The position numbers were made by a program, and so were the translations under genes. Shown piece after piece: positions 32,101 to 38,066 of a stretch of 38,066 bases of DNA (positions are counted from its first letter, which is position 1; the number at the start of each line of letters is the position of its first letter). The notes beneath the pieces are model-generated. The model had not been told where the DNA came from. It ran no database searches and worked only from the letters and a program-made list of their open reading frames with translations. Source of the DNA: Lingula anatina (Eukaryota; Brachiopoda; Lingulata; Lingulida; Lingulidae); assembly GCF_001039355.2 (NCBI RefSeq), contig NW_019775758.1:648554-686619 (forward strand), read 5' to 3'.

Positions 32101-33885
32101 TAACTCAAGAAGTCATGGATGGACCTTGTCGAAACTCTAAAGATAGGTCTGAAACGGGCTCACCTTAAAATGAATACACTTGATGGTGATCAGTGACAAT
32201 TTACCACCTGGACTTGAGACTTTTTAAACAGTTCTTCCCTCTTGTAAGATGTGGCCAATATCTTTGACCGTGAGCAATGAATGTCCCCTCAACTATCACA
32301 ATTAGTCAGAGTCCTTGATACTATATTTACCGTTACTGTATTTACTGATACTGCATTTACTGTTACTATTTTTACTAATACTGTATTTACTGATACTGTA
32401 TTTACTGTTACTGATTTACTGATACTGTATTTACTGATACTGTATTTCCTGTTACTGTATTTACAATTACTATATTTACTAATACTGCATTTACTGAAAC
32501 TGTATTTATTGTTACTGTACTTACTGTTACTGTTTTTACTGTTACTGTACTTACTGTTACTGTATTTACTGTTACTGTACTTACTGTTACTGTATTTACT
32601 GTTACTGTACTTACTGTATCTTGGTGTGGTACATAAGTTGCACACTCCTTACAGTCACTGACAACAAAGTCCTGACACTCCATGTGCACGTAATATTCAC
32701 AGACTTGAAAAGTGAAGAAGGAAATGTTTTCAGAAACATTTCAAATAAGACTGTATTTATTACAGCTACATACTTTAACGTGCATTCATCCCAAACTTTT
32801 ATTCTAAAAATGTAATTCATTGTGCTGTACACTTACAAATATATTCTCTATACAAAACTGTATTGTGTCCAAACAGCAAAAGAAAAAAAAAAAAACAAGC
32901 CCAAATCAAATCTTTGAGAAAAACTGANATCGGTAAAAGTGCACGGCGACGACGGCGACGACGGCGACGACAGACGCAGATGATGGCTATATGTACAGAC
33001 ACATCTGTGTCTGTACATAAAAATATATGCTATGTGGATTAACATTGCTGACATAAATACTGCTGTGCACTCTAAACACTGTTGTTAGTACAACTACACA
33101 ACTGTATTAAATGCAGAAATAAATATCACAATTTCCCCCATTCCATTATGTTATCACATAATTAAAAAGTTTTCAATTACTTTACTTTTCATCTGGCACC
33201 TTGACAAAACCGAAGAACATTGACTTTGCTTTTCATACTTTGACATACTTAATTTTAATTTATGGTCAAAATCTCTAAAGAAACCAAGAAAAACTATGCT
33301 CATATGAGGGCCCATTAGACCAGAGCCCTACTAGTATTTGACAAAAAGGTCTTAAGACTGCTAGTCAACTGAGCAAACTGACTGTGTGAGAGAGCTCCGT
33401 TAACGCCGACCCTCCCACTCTCCACGTATTAGACAATTACTGTAATGACTCTATCTTTTCAATGGGAAAAACTCTGTATTTTACAGACACTGTACTTTTT
33501 TACATAATAAATTCTTAAAATCAAAACATTCCTATTGAGCCAAAGCAACAAAACTGAGGCGCAGACTACCTTATACTAGTAATTCAGTTCTCTGCAAAAG
33601 CAACACAAATACTATACAGTAACAGATTTTTACAGATAAAAGTCACATATCTAAAAGATTGATATTTTTTGTCCATTGAAAAGATCCCAAGTCATTACCA
33701 TACAAAAGTGCCAATTTTGACCAAATTTTGGTCCTAAGTTTTCTACTGCAGACAGACCCTAGGACCCAGAAGTACCCACATCCCTAAATTAGAGAGTGCT
33801 GTTACCTTGATAAGGTTGGTGGCTATACTTGTACAAGGGGAGACCACGGTCTTCAGACAGCGGTCGTGGACCACAAAGTTACAAA
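22563..33885 (-). CDS. DGKQ: Diacylglycerol kinase, theta type (gene span, 5'-partial)
   Basis: Seventeen minus-strand exons join in phase to 819 residues ending TGA; human theta is 942, so roughly the first 120-200 residues lie beyond the right edge. The enzyme phosphorylates diacylglycerol to phosphatidic acid at membranes, ending DAG signalling downstream of Gq/phospholipase C; the worm orthologue DGK-1 dampens neurotransmitter release. Seen, in order (residue 1 is the Cys of CNFVVH): the end of a C1 zinc finger (1-17), a complete C1 finger (about 33-85), a charged linker, a Ras-association-like region (about 157-245) with a second one across 270-425, the catalytic domain (about 438-565) with the glycine-rich [10 protein letters not shown] at 498-507 and [15 protein letters not shown], the accessory domain (about 575-745), and a basic tail. 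C1 fingers plus RA regions before the kinase mark type V (theta). There is no EF-hand, PH or ankyrin module in the part seen. The exon numbers I use count only exons in this window. Confidence 0.95.
22689..22973 (-). other. Last kinase intron with CT-rich tract behind the exon 16 donor
   Basis: Directly after the donor (GTGATG) the minus strand runs into CTCTCT repeats (22938-22962). The rest is unique. Confidence 0.8.
22974..23072 (-). CDS. DGKQ: DGK theta exon 16
   Basis: 99 bases, phase 0 to 0. It encodes [20 protein letters not shown] and on to [17 protein letters not shown] is the conserved end of the DGK accessory domain. The acceptor is TTTTGCTAG. Confidence 0.95.
23073..23419 (-). 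other. Kinase intron with (GA)n tract
   Basis: The intron holds a GA microsatellite (23370-23409) within a few bases of the exon 15 donor, and unique AT-rich sequence. Confidence 0.85.
23370..23409. repeat. (GA)n microsatellite next to the exon 15 donor
   Basis: A perfect GA tract then GGGAGGGAGA, ending 4 bases from the donor GTGAGG (minus strand, 23414-23419). Confidence 0.95.
23420..23585 (-). CDS. DGKQ: DGK theta exon 15
   Basis: 166 bases, phase 2 to 0. It encodes [17 protein letters not shown], then [19 protein letters not shown] and the segment ending RLAQAGH. These are signature blocks of the DGK accessory domain (SWG-GA-WG, DGLLEVVG, HLGQ). Confidence 0.97.
23586..24136 (-). other. 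Kinase intron
   Basis: Contains a C-run joined to an A-run (23752-23778), otherwise unique AT-rich sequence; no exon is seen. Confidence 0.8.
24137..24298 (-). CDS. DGKQ: DGK theta exon 14
   Basis: 162 bases, phase 2 to 2; acceptor TTGTATCTCAG, donor GTATAT. It encodes [15 protein letters not shown], then [19 protein letters not shown] and EGIIILNIL, matching the accessory domain (NKG-Y-K-GLRK, ELP--EGI--LNI). The open frame runs on into the intron on both sides but the conserved sequence stops at the splice sites. Confidence 0.96.
24299..24797 (-). other. Kinase intron
   Basis: About 500 bases of AT-rich unique sequence; nothing else is recognised. Confidence 0.8.
24798..25001 (-). CDS. 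DGKQ: DGK theta exon 13
   Basis: 204 bases, phase 2 to 2. It encodes [10 protein letters not shown] (end of the catalytic part), an acidic linker, then [20 protein letters not shown], the start of the accessory domain (NNYF-IG-DA-I-L-FH). The acceptor is CCCATTTCAG. Confidence 0.97.
25237..25587 (-). repeat. 68-base tandem repeat, five copies plus a partial, carrying the exon 12 end and its donor
   Basis: Copies start at exactly 25266, 25334, 25402, 25470 and 25538 (68-base period), with a decayed partial at 25237-25265. Each copy contains the last 50 bases of exon 12 and about 18 bases of intron with the donor GTAAG. Only the copy at 25538-25587 is part of the real exon. Confidence 0.95.
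25538..25646 (-). CDS. DGKQ: DGK theta exon 12
   Basis: 109 bases, phase 1 to 2; acceptor TTTCTAG, donor GTAAGG. It encodes [20 protein letters not shown], then [23 protein letters not shown] is a hallmark catalytic motif of DGKs. The donor is chosen by frame: the next codon through it would be TAA. The exon's 3' end is the founder, or a member, of the 68-base array. Confidence 0.97.
25647..25931 (-). other. Kinase intron
   Basis: Short intron of unique AT-rich sequence with a T-run at 25819-25829. Confidence 0.8.
25932..26080 (-). CDS. DGKQ: DGK theta exon 11 (ATP-binding glycine loop)
   Basis: 149 bases, phase 2 to 1; acceptor TTTCTCCAG, donor GTAGGG. It encodes [20 protein letters not shown] and ends [19 protein letters not shown] is the nucleotide-binding glycine motif needed for DGK activity, and it is intact. 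Confidence 0.98.
26081..26456 (-). other. Kinase intron
   Basis: AT-rich intron with an (AAT)n-like tract at 26368-26400; no exon is seen. Confidence 0.8.
26457..26608 (-). CDS. DGKQ: DGK theta exon 10
   Basis: 152 bases, phase 0 to 2; acceptor CTTTCCAG. It encodes [20 protein letters not shown], then [13 protein letters not shown] and GGPLPG. PLLVFVN-KSGG--G and LNP-QVF-L are the start of the DGK catalytic domain. Confidence 0.98.
26561..26910 (-). repeat. 140-base tandem repeat carrying the exon 10 acceptor
   Basis: The unit beginning ATTCACAAACACCAATAAAG occurs at 26561, exactly again at 26701 (60 bases nearly identical), and decayed at about 26842. It contains the first 48 bases of exon 10 and its CCAG acceptor. 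The copies at 26701 and 26842 are intronic. Confidence 0.93.
26911..27183 (-). other. Kinase intron, unique part
   Basis: Unique AT-rich sequence with a short repeat ACATTCACCCCTAAACATTC near 26953-26987; no exon is seen. Confidence 0.75.
27184..27251 (-). repeat. 34-base tandem duplication spanning the exon 9 donor
   Basis: CTGTATATTGGGCAGTA occurs at 27184 and 27218. Each copy includes the last 15 exon bases and a strong donor: GTGAGT after the first, GTAAGT after the second, 34 bases apart. Confidence 0.93.
27218..27375 (-). CDS. DGKQ: DGK theta exon 9
   Basis: 158 bases, phase 1 to 0; acceptor TCTTTTCCAG. It encodes [20 protein letters not shown] and ends [15 protein letters not shown] just before the catalytic domain is typical of theta kinases. 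I end the exon at 27218 because this donor leaves phase 0, as exon 10 requires. Using the duplicate donor at 27183 would add 34 bases and shift the frame. Confidence 0.93.
27376..28079 (-). other. Kinase intron with foldback element
   Basis: AT-rich sequence with repeated TTCCCAGAAA/TTTCC-AGAA blocks (27450-27740) and a foldback element (27888-28034). No exon is seen. Confidence 0.75.
27888..28034. repeat. Foldback element with a CTGATGA loop
   Basis: TCATAATGATGAAAT (27890) is mirrored by ATTTCATCATTATGA (about 28018-28032), and CAATAAGCTGA (27927) by TCAGCTTATTG (27980-27990). The plus-strand loop reads CTGATGA, then a TCCCA/TGGGA stem, then AGAAGG. It is similar in layout to the element at 13751-13902. 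Confidence 0.75.
28080..28344 (-). CDS. DGKQ: DGK theta exon 8 (Ras-association region)
   Basis: 265 bases, phase 0 to 1; acceptor TATTTCCAG, donor GTAAGA. It encodes [17 protein letters not shown], then [20 protein letters not shown] and [13 protein letters not shown]. The pattern ELIEV--DRGV--R, PW-I and LR--R-TRFY-Q is the second RA-like domain of theta kinases, followed by the theta-specific LFVGNLP block. Confidence 0.96.
28437..28775 (-). repeat. 54-base tandem repeat reaching the exon 7 donor
   Basis: The anchor GTTCCAGTTTCT (or a near variant) starts at 28437, 28491, 28545, 28599, 28653, 28707 and 28761: seven starts with an exact 54-base period. The last copy runs into the exon 7 donor, where TTCTAAG of the unit is replaced by TTCTCAC. 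Confidence 0.95.
28776..28866 (-). CDS. DGKQ: DGK theta exon 7
   Basis: 91 bases, phase 2 to 0; acceptor TGTCCATAG, donor GTGAGA. It encodes [20 protein letters not shown] and [10 protein letters not shown], the N-terminal half of the second RA-like domain (IPVT--TTA-EVI--AL-KFG). Confidence 0.95.
28867..29112 (-). other. Kinase intron with CA tract
   Basis: A short intron whose donor-proximal third is a CA/CG tract (29049-29112). Confidence 0.85.
29049..29112. repeat. (AC)n microsatellite forming the exon 6 donor
   Basis: AC repeats with a CGCGCG interruption touch the exon directly; on the minus strand the 5' splice site is AAG followed by GTGTGTGTGT. Confidence 0.95.
29113..29257 (-). 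CDS. DGKQ: DGK theta exon 6
   Basis: 145 bases, phase 1 to 2; acceptor TTTCTTGCAG. It encodes [18 protein letters not shown], then [20 protein letters not shown]. The segment [19 protein letters not shown] ends the first RA-like domain and YIRVYPG-L starts the next. The donor lies inside a GT repeat. Confidence 0.95.
29258..29666 (-). other. Kinase intron
   Basis: Unique AT-rich intron; an open frame running from the exon upstream has no conserved content. Confidence 0.8.
29667..29739 (-). CDS. DGKQ: DGK theta exon 5 (RA-like region)
   Basis: 73 bases, phase 0 to 1; acceptor TTGTTTTCCAG, donor GTAAAA. It encodes [31 protein letters not shown] is the helix and strand pattern of the first RA domain. 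It is too short to stand out as an open frame but is fixed by its neighbours. Confidence 0.92.
29740..30442 (-). other. Kinase intron
   Basis: Unique AT-rich sequence with a C-run (30130-30145), an ambiguous base at 30037, and the short repeat array ending at the exon 4 donor (30312-30454). Confidence 0.8.
30312..30454 (-). repeat. Short degenerate repeat carrying the exon 4 donor
   Basis: The block TTACCACTATCTGAGAA (with TACTACCTGAG and TTACTATTATCTGAG variants) recurs six times at 21-29 base spacing. The last block, ACTTACCACTATCTCC, is the exon 4 end with its donor GTAAGT. Confidence 0.82.
30443..30537 (-). CDS. DGKQ: DGK theta exon 4 (start of RA-like domain)
   Basis: 95 bases, phase 1 to 0; acceptor TTTATTGCAG, donor GTAAGT. 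It encodes [20 protein letters not shown], then [12 protein letters not shown]. The beta-hairpin VKVFDGN-S-----RTI-V---A---E-V is typical of RA domains. Confidence 0.95.
30538..31019 (-). other. Kinase intron with a 68-base duplication
   Basis: AT-rich. The segment TATTTATGCCCTTATTCTTC occurs at 30881 and 30949 (68 bases apart), followed by similar sequence each time, close to but not touching the exon 3 donor. Confidence 0.78.
31020..31275 (-). CDS. DGKQ: DGK theta exon 3 (end of C1 finger and linker)
   Basis: 256 bases, phase 0 to 1. It starts [20 protein letters not shown], giving the His and last two Cys of a C1 finger, then VLPP-like ILLPPSC and a long Ser/Glu/Lys linker. The donor is weak: GTGGAG at 31019 is preferred, but GTTCTA six bases further (exon end 31014) also keeps the frame and would add two glycines' worth of codons (GG). 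Confidence 0.9.
31390..31521 (-). CDS. DGKQ: DGK theta exon 2 (C1 finger)
   Basis: 132 bases, phase 0 to 0; acceptor TTATTTCAG, donor GTGAGT. It encodes [20 protein letters not shown], then [14 protein letters not shown]: the first His and the C-x2-C and C-x2-C pairs of a C1 domain. HHWREGNLP and RCEWCG are distinctive of the last C1 of theta kinases. Confidence 0.97.
31561..31905 (+). mobile_element. TTAA-flanked inverted-repeat element, short copy
   Basis: TTAAAGGGATAATAACTCTT plus CGT at 31561-31583 is a perfect 23-base inverted repeat of 31883-31905. The element is 345 bases and has the palindrome AAATCTCTTAAGAGATTT near 31740-31757. It matches the outer parts of the 637-base copy in the syndecan intron, in inverted orientation, and appears to be an internal deletion of it. 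Confidence 0.93.
32320..32620. repeat. TACTGTA/TTACTGTTACTGTA minisatellite
   Basis: Blocks of TTTACTGTTACTGTA and TTTACTGATACTGTA with 12-18 base periods run for about 300 bases. The periods are multiples of three, which explains long open frames on both strands. Confidence 0.92.
32942..32971. repeat. (CGACGG)n tract
   Basis: CGGCGACGA repeats in an otherwise AT-rich intron. Confidence 0.9.
33806..33885 (-). CDS. DGKQ: DGK theta exon 1 of the window (end of a C1 finger)
   Basis: 80 bases, phase 1 to 0; acceptor GCTTTTCCAG, donor GTAACA. It encodes [17 protein letters not shown] and then [10 protein letters not shown]-x4-H-x2-C-x7-C is the end of a C1 zinc finger whose first half lies in an upstream exon outside the window. 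Confidence 0.93.
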
Positions 33886-34730
33886 CTGGAAAAGCAATGA
33901 AATAGGCTTCAATTTATGAAATATGATTTCAAACAACAACAAAAAAAATGTAATTTATTGTAACAGTAGTCAGGTAGCAACAGAGTTACAATTGGAAATA
34001 CAACAAAATTAGTGTCAAATTATATTATATAAATTAAAACAAAAACCAACAAACAAAAAAATGTAACTCGTAACTGGAAATACAATGACATTCGTGTCAG
34101 TTTATGAAATATAATTTTAAAATAAAAACAAAAAAAAATTGTAACATTACTCATGTTGCAACAACTGTAGCAAAAAAGATTTACAAACTGGAGAATAATA
34201 CAATGACATTAGTGTCAGTTTACGAATGCAATAAAAAAAACATCAAGTTTTATCAGTTGTGACAGCACTAAGGTACCCACAAAGAGCACAAAGTTTTAAA
34301 CTGGAAATACAACAACATAAGCCTCAGTTTAGGAAATGAAACTTTCAAATAATGCATCAAATTTCACTTGTTGTGATAGAACTCGGATGACGATCAAAGA
34401 CCACAAAGTTTTAAACTGGAAATACAATAAGACAAACATCAGCTTATGAAATATAATTTTAAACCAAAAACCAAAATTGTAATTCGTTGTGACAGCACTC
34501 AGGTAGTAACAGAGGACCACAAAGTTTTAAACTGGAAATACAATAAGATGAGCATCAGTTTAGGAAATAAAACTTTCAAATAATCCATCAAATTTCCCTT
34601 GTTGTTCCAAAACTTAGATAACATTCGAGGACCACAAAGTTACAAAGTGAAAACACATCAGTTTATGAAATGTGACTTTTTAAATTGCATCAAATTTTAC
34701 TTGTTTTGAGAGAACTCAATTCAACACAAA
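33871..34730 (-). repeat. Degenerate ~110-base tandem repeat grown from the exon 1 acceptor
   Basis: The exon edge CCACAAAGTTACAAACTGG (33871-33889) recurs as (CCA)CAAAGTTTTAAACTGGAAATAC and variants near 33981, 34068, 34176, 34286, 34404, 34518 and 34632, each followed by CAGTTTATGAAAT-like and GTGACAGCACTCAGG-like blocks. Several copies keep the coding edge GGACCACAAAGTT exactly. Confidence 0.88.
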
Positions 34731-35302
34731 GGAACACAATAATACAAAACAGCACTGAACACCAATTCATCATGACCCAAAACAAGGGAAAGGACTGAAT
34801 CAACTGAAAATAGTCAATACAACACTTTTTACATAAAATTTTTACATATTAAAGACTTACTTAGTTGTGATACTACTTATAATGATATTGCAAATAATGC
34901 ACATATTATAAGTATATATGCATGCACACTCATGCTGGCCATTGAGCCTGTGGTGATACCGTCATCAGGACATCGCAATTTTTCAGCAAGATAACACAAG
35001 GCCACATTCACAGGCCTACCCAACTACCAGACTTTGCACACAAGGATCCTGAATTAACCGATATATCGGACCACACTACCCGTTTTCAAGGTGTGTGTCA
35101 GATCACAGTCAGAACACCGACAGGATGAGCCCGCGGTCGTCCTACAAAAATTGTTCTGGGGTATGAAGTTTGAGAAATTGATAACTGCACTGGCAGAAAA
35201 GTACATACTGCTTATAAAAAGTCTGGAAAAAAAAACTTTACAGGTGCTAACGTTTGGCATCTCAGATCTATGCATATAGCAAAGTGACATCTCCAAATCG
35301 CT
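34731..35302. other. Upstream kinase intron or 5' flank, transposon-derived stretch
   Basis: Apart from the transposase relic I see no gene. A cysteine-containing minus-strand frame at 35054-35296 does not match a C1 finger. Confidence 0.5.
34957..35037 (+). pseudogene. Tc1/mariner transposase relic
   Basis: One frame reads RHQDIAIFQQDNTRPHSQAY before a stop at 35050. FQQDN-RPH is the block around the second catalytic Asp of Tc1/mariner-type transposases. Only a short part is recognisable, so this is a dead fragment. Confidence 0.75.
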
Positions 35303-35603
35303 TCACACAGCCTAGAGACAGCTCCACACAGCCTGGAGACAGCTCCATATAGCCTGGAGACAGCTCCATATAGCCTGGAGACAGCTTCATATACTAGTAG
35401 CCTGGAGAACAGCCCCATACAGACAGCTCCACACAGCCTGGAGACAGCTCCATATAATCTGGAGAACAGCCCCATACAGACAGCTCCATATAGCCTGGAG
35501 ACAGCTCCATATAGCCTGGAGACAGCTCTATACAGCCTGGAGACAGCTTCATATAGCCTAGAGACAGCTCCATACAGCCTTGAGACAGCTTCATATAGCC
35601 TGG
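35303..35603. repeat. 21-base minisatellite, left part
   Basis: The unit AGCCTGGAGACAGCTCCA plus TAT recurs about a dozen times with variants. The 21-base period is a multiple of three, hence the long open frames. Confidence 0.95.
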
Positions 35604-36319
35604 CCCCCGTTTCACAAAGAATCTTAAATCCGTAGTTGACTAGCTGGAGCTGAATGGCCTGGCTAGGTCGACTACACTGCAGTCGACTAGGAGTGTTGCA
35701 CAAAGAAACTAACGTCTTAGCTTGGCTTGCTTACCTTAGTCGATGCGCACGAGAAACTCTTCAAGAGAAGGAGGTGTTTCACAAGACATGAAGTTTCATG
35801 GCCTCTTTCGGCCGAGAACAAGCCTTTATCAACAATAAAAATCAGCCAAAACACAAACAAAGTTTGTTTTTGAACTTTATTGATTAGTATAACTTCTATA
35901 CAACTTCAAAGTAACAGTTAAACATTAGCTTGTCATGGAACACTGCTGACGGACGTCTAGCGGTCAAAAACATAAACAAACACGCGATCGGCTGGCTGAA
36001 GTGGCATTTTATTTTTTTATTTCAATATTCCATAAATGTCAGTGCTATTCAAGGATATTATAACACAATATCTTGAAGGAGGTATGTTCTTTCCAAATTT
36101 TTGTTGTTTATGCTCGCATTTACCGAGTTTTAGTTGAGCTTGCCGACTTAAGTCTCCTCCCGAGGAGGCTTGACATCGTCGACTAGCAGCTAAGGAAAAA
36201 AACGACGTGGCCTTTTAGATTCTTTGTGAAACGGGACTTAGTGACGTAACGACTTAATTACGTTGGCAACCAAGCTCTTAGTCAGGGAAACCGACTTAAG
36301 TTTTTTTGTGAAACGGGGG
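35604..36319. mobile_element. 716-base terminal-inverted-repeat element inserted in the minisatellite
   Basis: The ends are CCCCCGTTTCACAAAG and TTTGTGAAACGGGGG. The flanks are CCTGG on both sides (35599-35603 and 36320-36324), a 5-base target duplication of the minisatellite sequence. Subterminal GTCGACTA motifs occur near both ends. A second end-like block, AGATTCTTTGTGAAACGGGA, lies inside the right end at 36218-36237. There is no transposase, so it is non-autonomous. Confidence 0.92.
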
Positions 36320-36324
36320 CCTGG

Positions 36325-36645
36325 AGAACAGCTCCATACAGACAGCTCCACACAGCCTGGAGACAGCTCCATATAATCTGGAGAACAGCTCCACACAGCC
36401 TGGAGACAGCTCCATATAATCTGGAGACAGCTCCATACAGTCTTCAGACAGCTCCATATAATCTGGAGACAGCTCCATATAATCTGGAGAACAGCTCCAT
36501 ACAGACAGCTCTGTACAGCCTCGAGACAGCTCCATATAGCCTGGAGAATAGCTCCATGTAGCCTGGAGAACAGCTCCATACAGACAGCTCCAAACAGCCT
36601 GGAGACAGCTCCACACAGCCTGGAGACAGCTCCACACAGCCTGGC
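36325..36645. repeat. 21-base minisatellite, right part
   Basis: This continues the same AGCCTGGAGACAGCTCCA array that is split by the 716-base element. Confidence 0.95.
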
Positions 36646-36839
36646 ATCTCTTTATATATATAAATGGCAGTGTAAACAGCAGAGAAGTGCGTGGGCAGGC
36701 CATAATTAGAAGCAGTATCAGAGCCCCAGCCTTATAAATGGCAACAATCAATACTTGAGCCGCTTGTCTTGTGCACATTTTAATCCATACAAAGCAGTGC
36801 AGATAATTCCGCATGCTATGGCACTGCTTATACCTTAAA

Positions 36840-37270
36840 ATACTGCTGTGCCACTTTGGCTTTATATATTATGGAGGCTGGGAGAAATGGCGGGTATATA
36901 GGTGGGTGGGGGCTGGTTAAAATGTGGGGACTGAAGGGGGTGGTGTGGAGGTAATTCTCCATGCTTAAGAACCAGTTAAAACACATTAAAAAGTGCACCG
37001 TGCCACTTTTGTTTTATATTATGGAGGTTGGGGGAATATGATGAGAGGGTGGGTGGGTGAGGGGATGGTTACATGTTGGGGATTAAGGTGGTGGAGATAG
37101 AGAATTTCCACACTCCTGCACCAGCTATGCCGTCATGTAGTGCTGTGTCAGTTTAGCTTTATATTATGGAGCTAGGTTGGTAGTGAGAGTAGAAATAGAG
37201 GTATTTCTGCATCCTGTTAAGTTATAGATTTAAAATATTGCTGTCCTACTTATACTATAATATTATTGAG
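36840..37270. repeat. Degenerate ~150-base tandem repeat
   Basis: Four successive segments share TACTGCTGT-CCACTT-GCTTTATATTATGGAGG followed by a G-rich tract and a TTCTCCATGC or TTCCACACTC block. Confidence 0.78.
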
Positions 37271-37581
37271 GTCGGGGGCGTGGGGGGGGGGGGCAATAGG
37301 TTGCATGGGGGGGGGAGAACTATAAAGGCGATAAAAGATCTCAGATATGTGACACTTCACTCATTTCATACATATCCCTTCTATCAGAAGACAATTCAGT
37401 ACTTGAATGAAAATAAAATTTTCGAATGTGAAATAATTTTTTTCCTGGTGATATTCTGCCCCCAGCTCACTTGTTATTAGTAAGGTCACTAAGCCATTTC
37501 TTCTCCAGTTTTCTTTTTCTTAAAAACAAAAATCGTATCTGGATTTAATGTGTGTATGTATGTGTGTATGTGTGCATGCCC

Positions 37582-37585
37582 TGTG

Positions 37586-37642
<57 letters not shown>
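37582..37642. repeat. (GT)n microsatellite
   Basis: A perfect GT dinucleotide tract of about 60 bases. Confidence 0.97.
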
Positions 37643-37644
<2 letters not shown>

Positions 37645-38066
37645 AAGTTTCTGAATAACCATGCATATTCCTACAGGGCTTGAAATAAGGCAGAAAAATA
37701 GTGTGAATGAATGCATAACATGCATATGTTCGTGTGTGCATGCATGTTTGTATGTATGTCTATTAGAACTGGAAATAATGCAGCAAAGTGTGCGTGTGTG
37801 TGTGTGCGTGCGCACACACACGTAGTGTATTTTTCCTGTTGGTATGACATGTTTCATGGAATATAAAGCATGCAAAGTGTCCACCAGTTTAACAGATTTA
37901 TTGCTGGCCCAATGGACTGTTATGAGACAAGACCATAACAAGACAGTCACAAGCTTTCTCCTCCATGACCACAGGTTACTGCAAGGAAAACAAGCTCTGT
38001 GTGGTTTGCACAGGGGCGGGGCACCTGGTCTGCGAGTATATGCTTTTTTTTTTTTTGGGGGGGGGG

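Larger units (their letters stand above)
31906..33805 (-). other. Kinase intron
   Basis: No exon is recognised. It contains a TTTG-rich tract (32040-32090), the TACTGT repeat array (32320-32620), a GACGGC tract (32942-32971), an ambiguous base at 32928, and unique AT-rich sequence. Confidence 0.75.
36646..38066. other. Right flank with repeats
   Basis: No exon is recognised. Blocks of CTTTATATTATGGAGG with G-rich sequence recur at about 36861, 37013 and 37159 (roughly 150 bases apart). A GT tract lies at 37582-37642, and T- and G-runs end the window. The upstream kinase exons are presumably further right. Confidence 0.6.

Noticed and set aside
32281-32689. Open frames on both strands rich in Leu/Tyr or Ser/Asn/Lys
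   Set aside because: They are by-products of the TACTGT repeat array.
35054-35296. Minus-strand cysteine-containing frame that might be the missing C1 finger half
   Set aside because: The Cys/His spacing (C-x2-C-x3-H without a following Cys) does not fit a C1 domain and no suitable donor in phase is present.
35212-36814. Long minus-strand open frames of 160-170 codons
   Set aside because: They read through the 21-base minisatellite, whose period is a multiple of three; every frame stays open. There is no domain and no splice context.
37966-38040. Plus-strand cysteine-rich reading after an acceptor-like CCACAG
   Set aside because: It is too short, cut by the window end, and on the strand opposite to the kinase. 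It could be part of another exon but nothing identifies it.
1-38066. tRNA, rRNA or CRISPR-like arrays
   Set aside because: I saw no cloverleaf with conserved A and B boxes and no rRNA sequence. The regular arrays are tandem repeats without spacers.

Overview
The window is animal nuclear DNA. It is AT-rich, dense in microsatellites and minisatellites, and its genes are split by GT-AG introns. The protein families point to an invertebrate, and the overall texture (long C/G homopolymers, many CA/GT tracts, MITE-like elements) suggests a lophotrochozoan such as a mollusc. The taxon is inference. Both ends of the window lie in G homopolymers, so this may be a whole contig.

Two genes face each other tail to tail. 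Gene 1 (+ strand, exons 2727-14118) is a syndecan, a cell-surface heparan-sulfate proteoglycan. Six exons with matching phases encode 289 residues; the signal-peptide exon is upstream of the window. The protein has three Ser-Gly glycosaminoglycan sites, a complete thyroglobulin type-1 domain on its own symmetric phase-1 exon, a Ser/Thr-rich stalk, a GxxxG transmembrane helix and the syndecan tail ending EFYA. A thyroglobulin domain inside a syndecan is unexpected. A probable 3'UTR of about 3 kb follows.

Gene 2 (- strand, exons 33885 down to 22563) is a diacylglycerol kinase of the theta type. Seventeen exons give 819 residues: the end of one C1 zinc finger, a complete C1 finger, a linker, two Ras-association-like regions, the catalytic domain with [10 protein letters not shown], the accessory domain and a basic tail. 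The first exons lie beyond the right end. The space between the stop codons (14119-22562) holds both 3'UTRs and no further gene that I can recognise. Two opposed AATAAA signals 40 bases apart, near 17.2 kb, may mark where the transcripts meet.

The most striking structural pattern is that tandem repeats in these introns are often seeded on the exon edge itself. In gene 2, arrays carry copies of the splice site, often with flanking coding bases, at exons 1, 4, 7, 9, 10 and 12 as numbered here. Exon 6 opens directly into a GT microsatellite. Gene 1 shows a 21-base repeat just inside a donor. These arrays create decoy splice sites; where I could read them, only one site keeps the conserved frame.

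Mobile DNA includes two inverted copies of a TTAA-flanked element (one in each gene), a 716-base terminal-inverted-repeat element inserted into a 21-base minisatellite with a 5-base target duplication, a Tc1/mariner transposase relic, and two foldback elements. The intergenic region also carries three estrogen-response-element-like palindromes in 73 bases.
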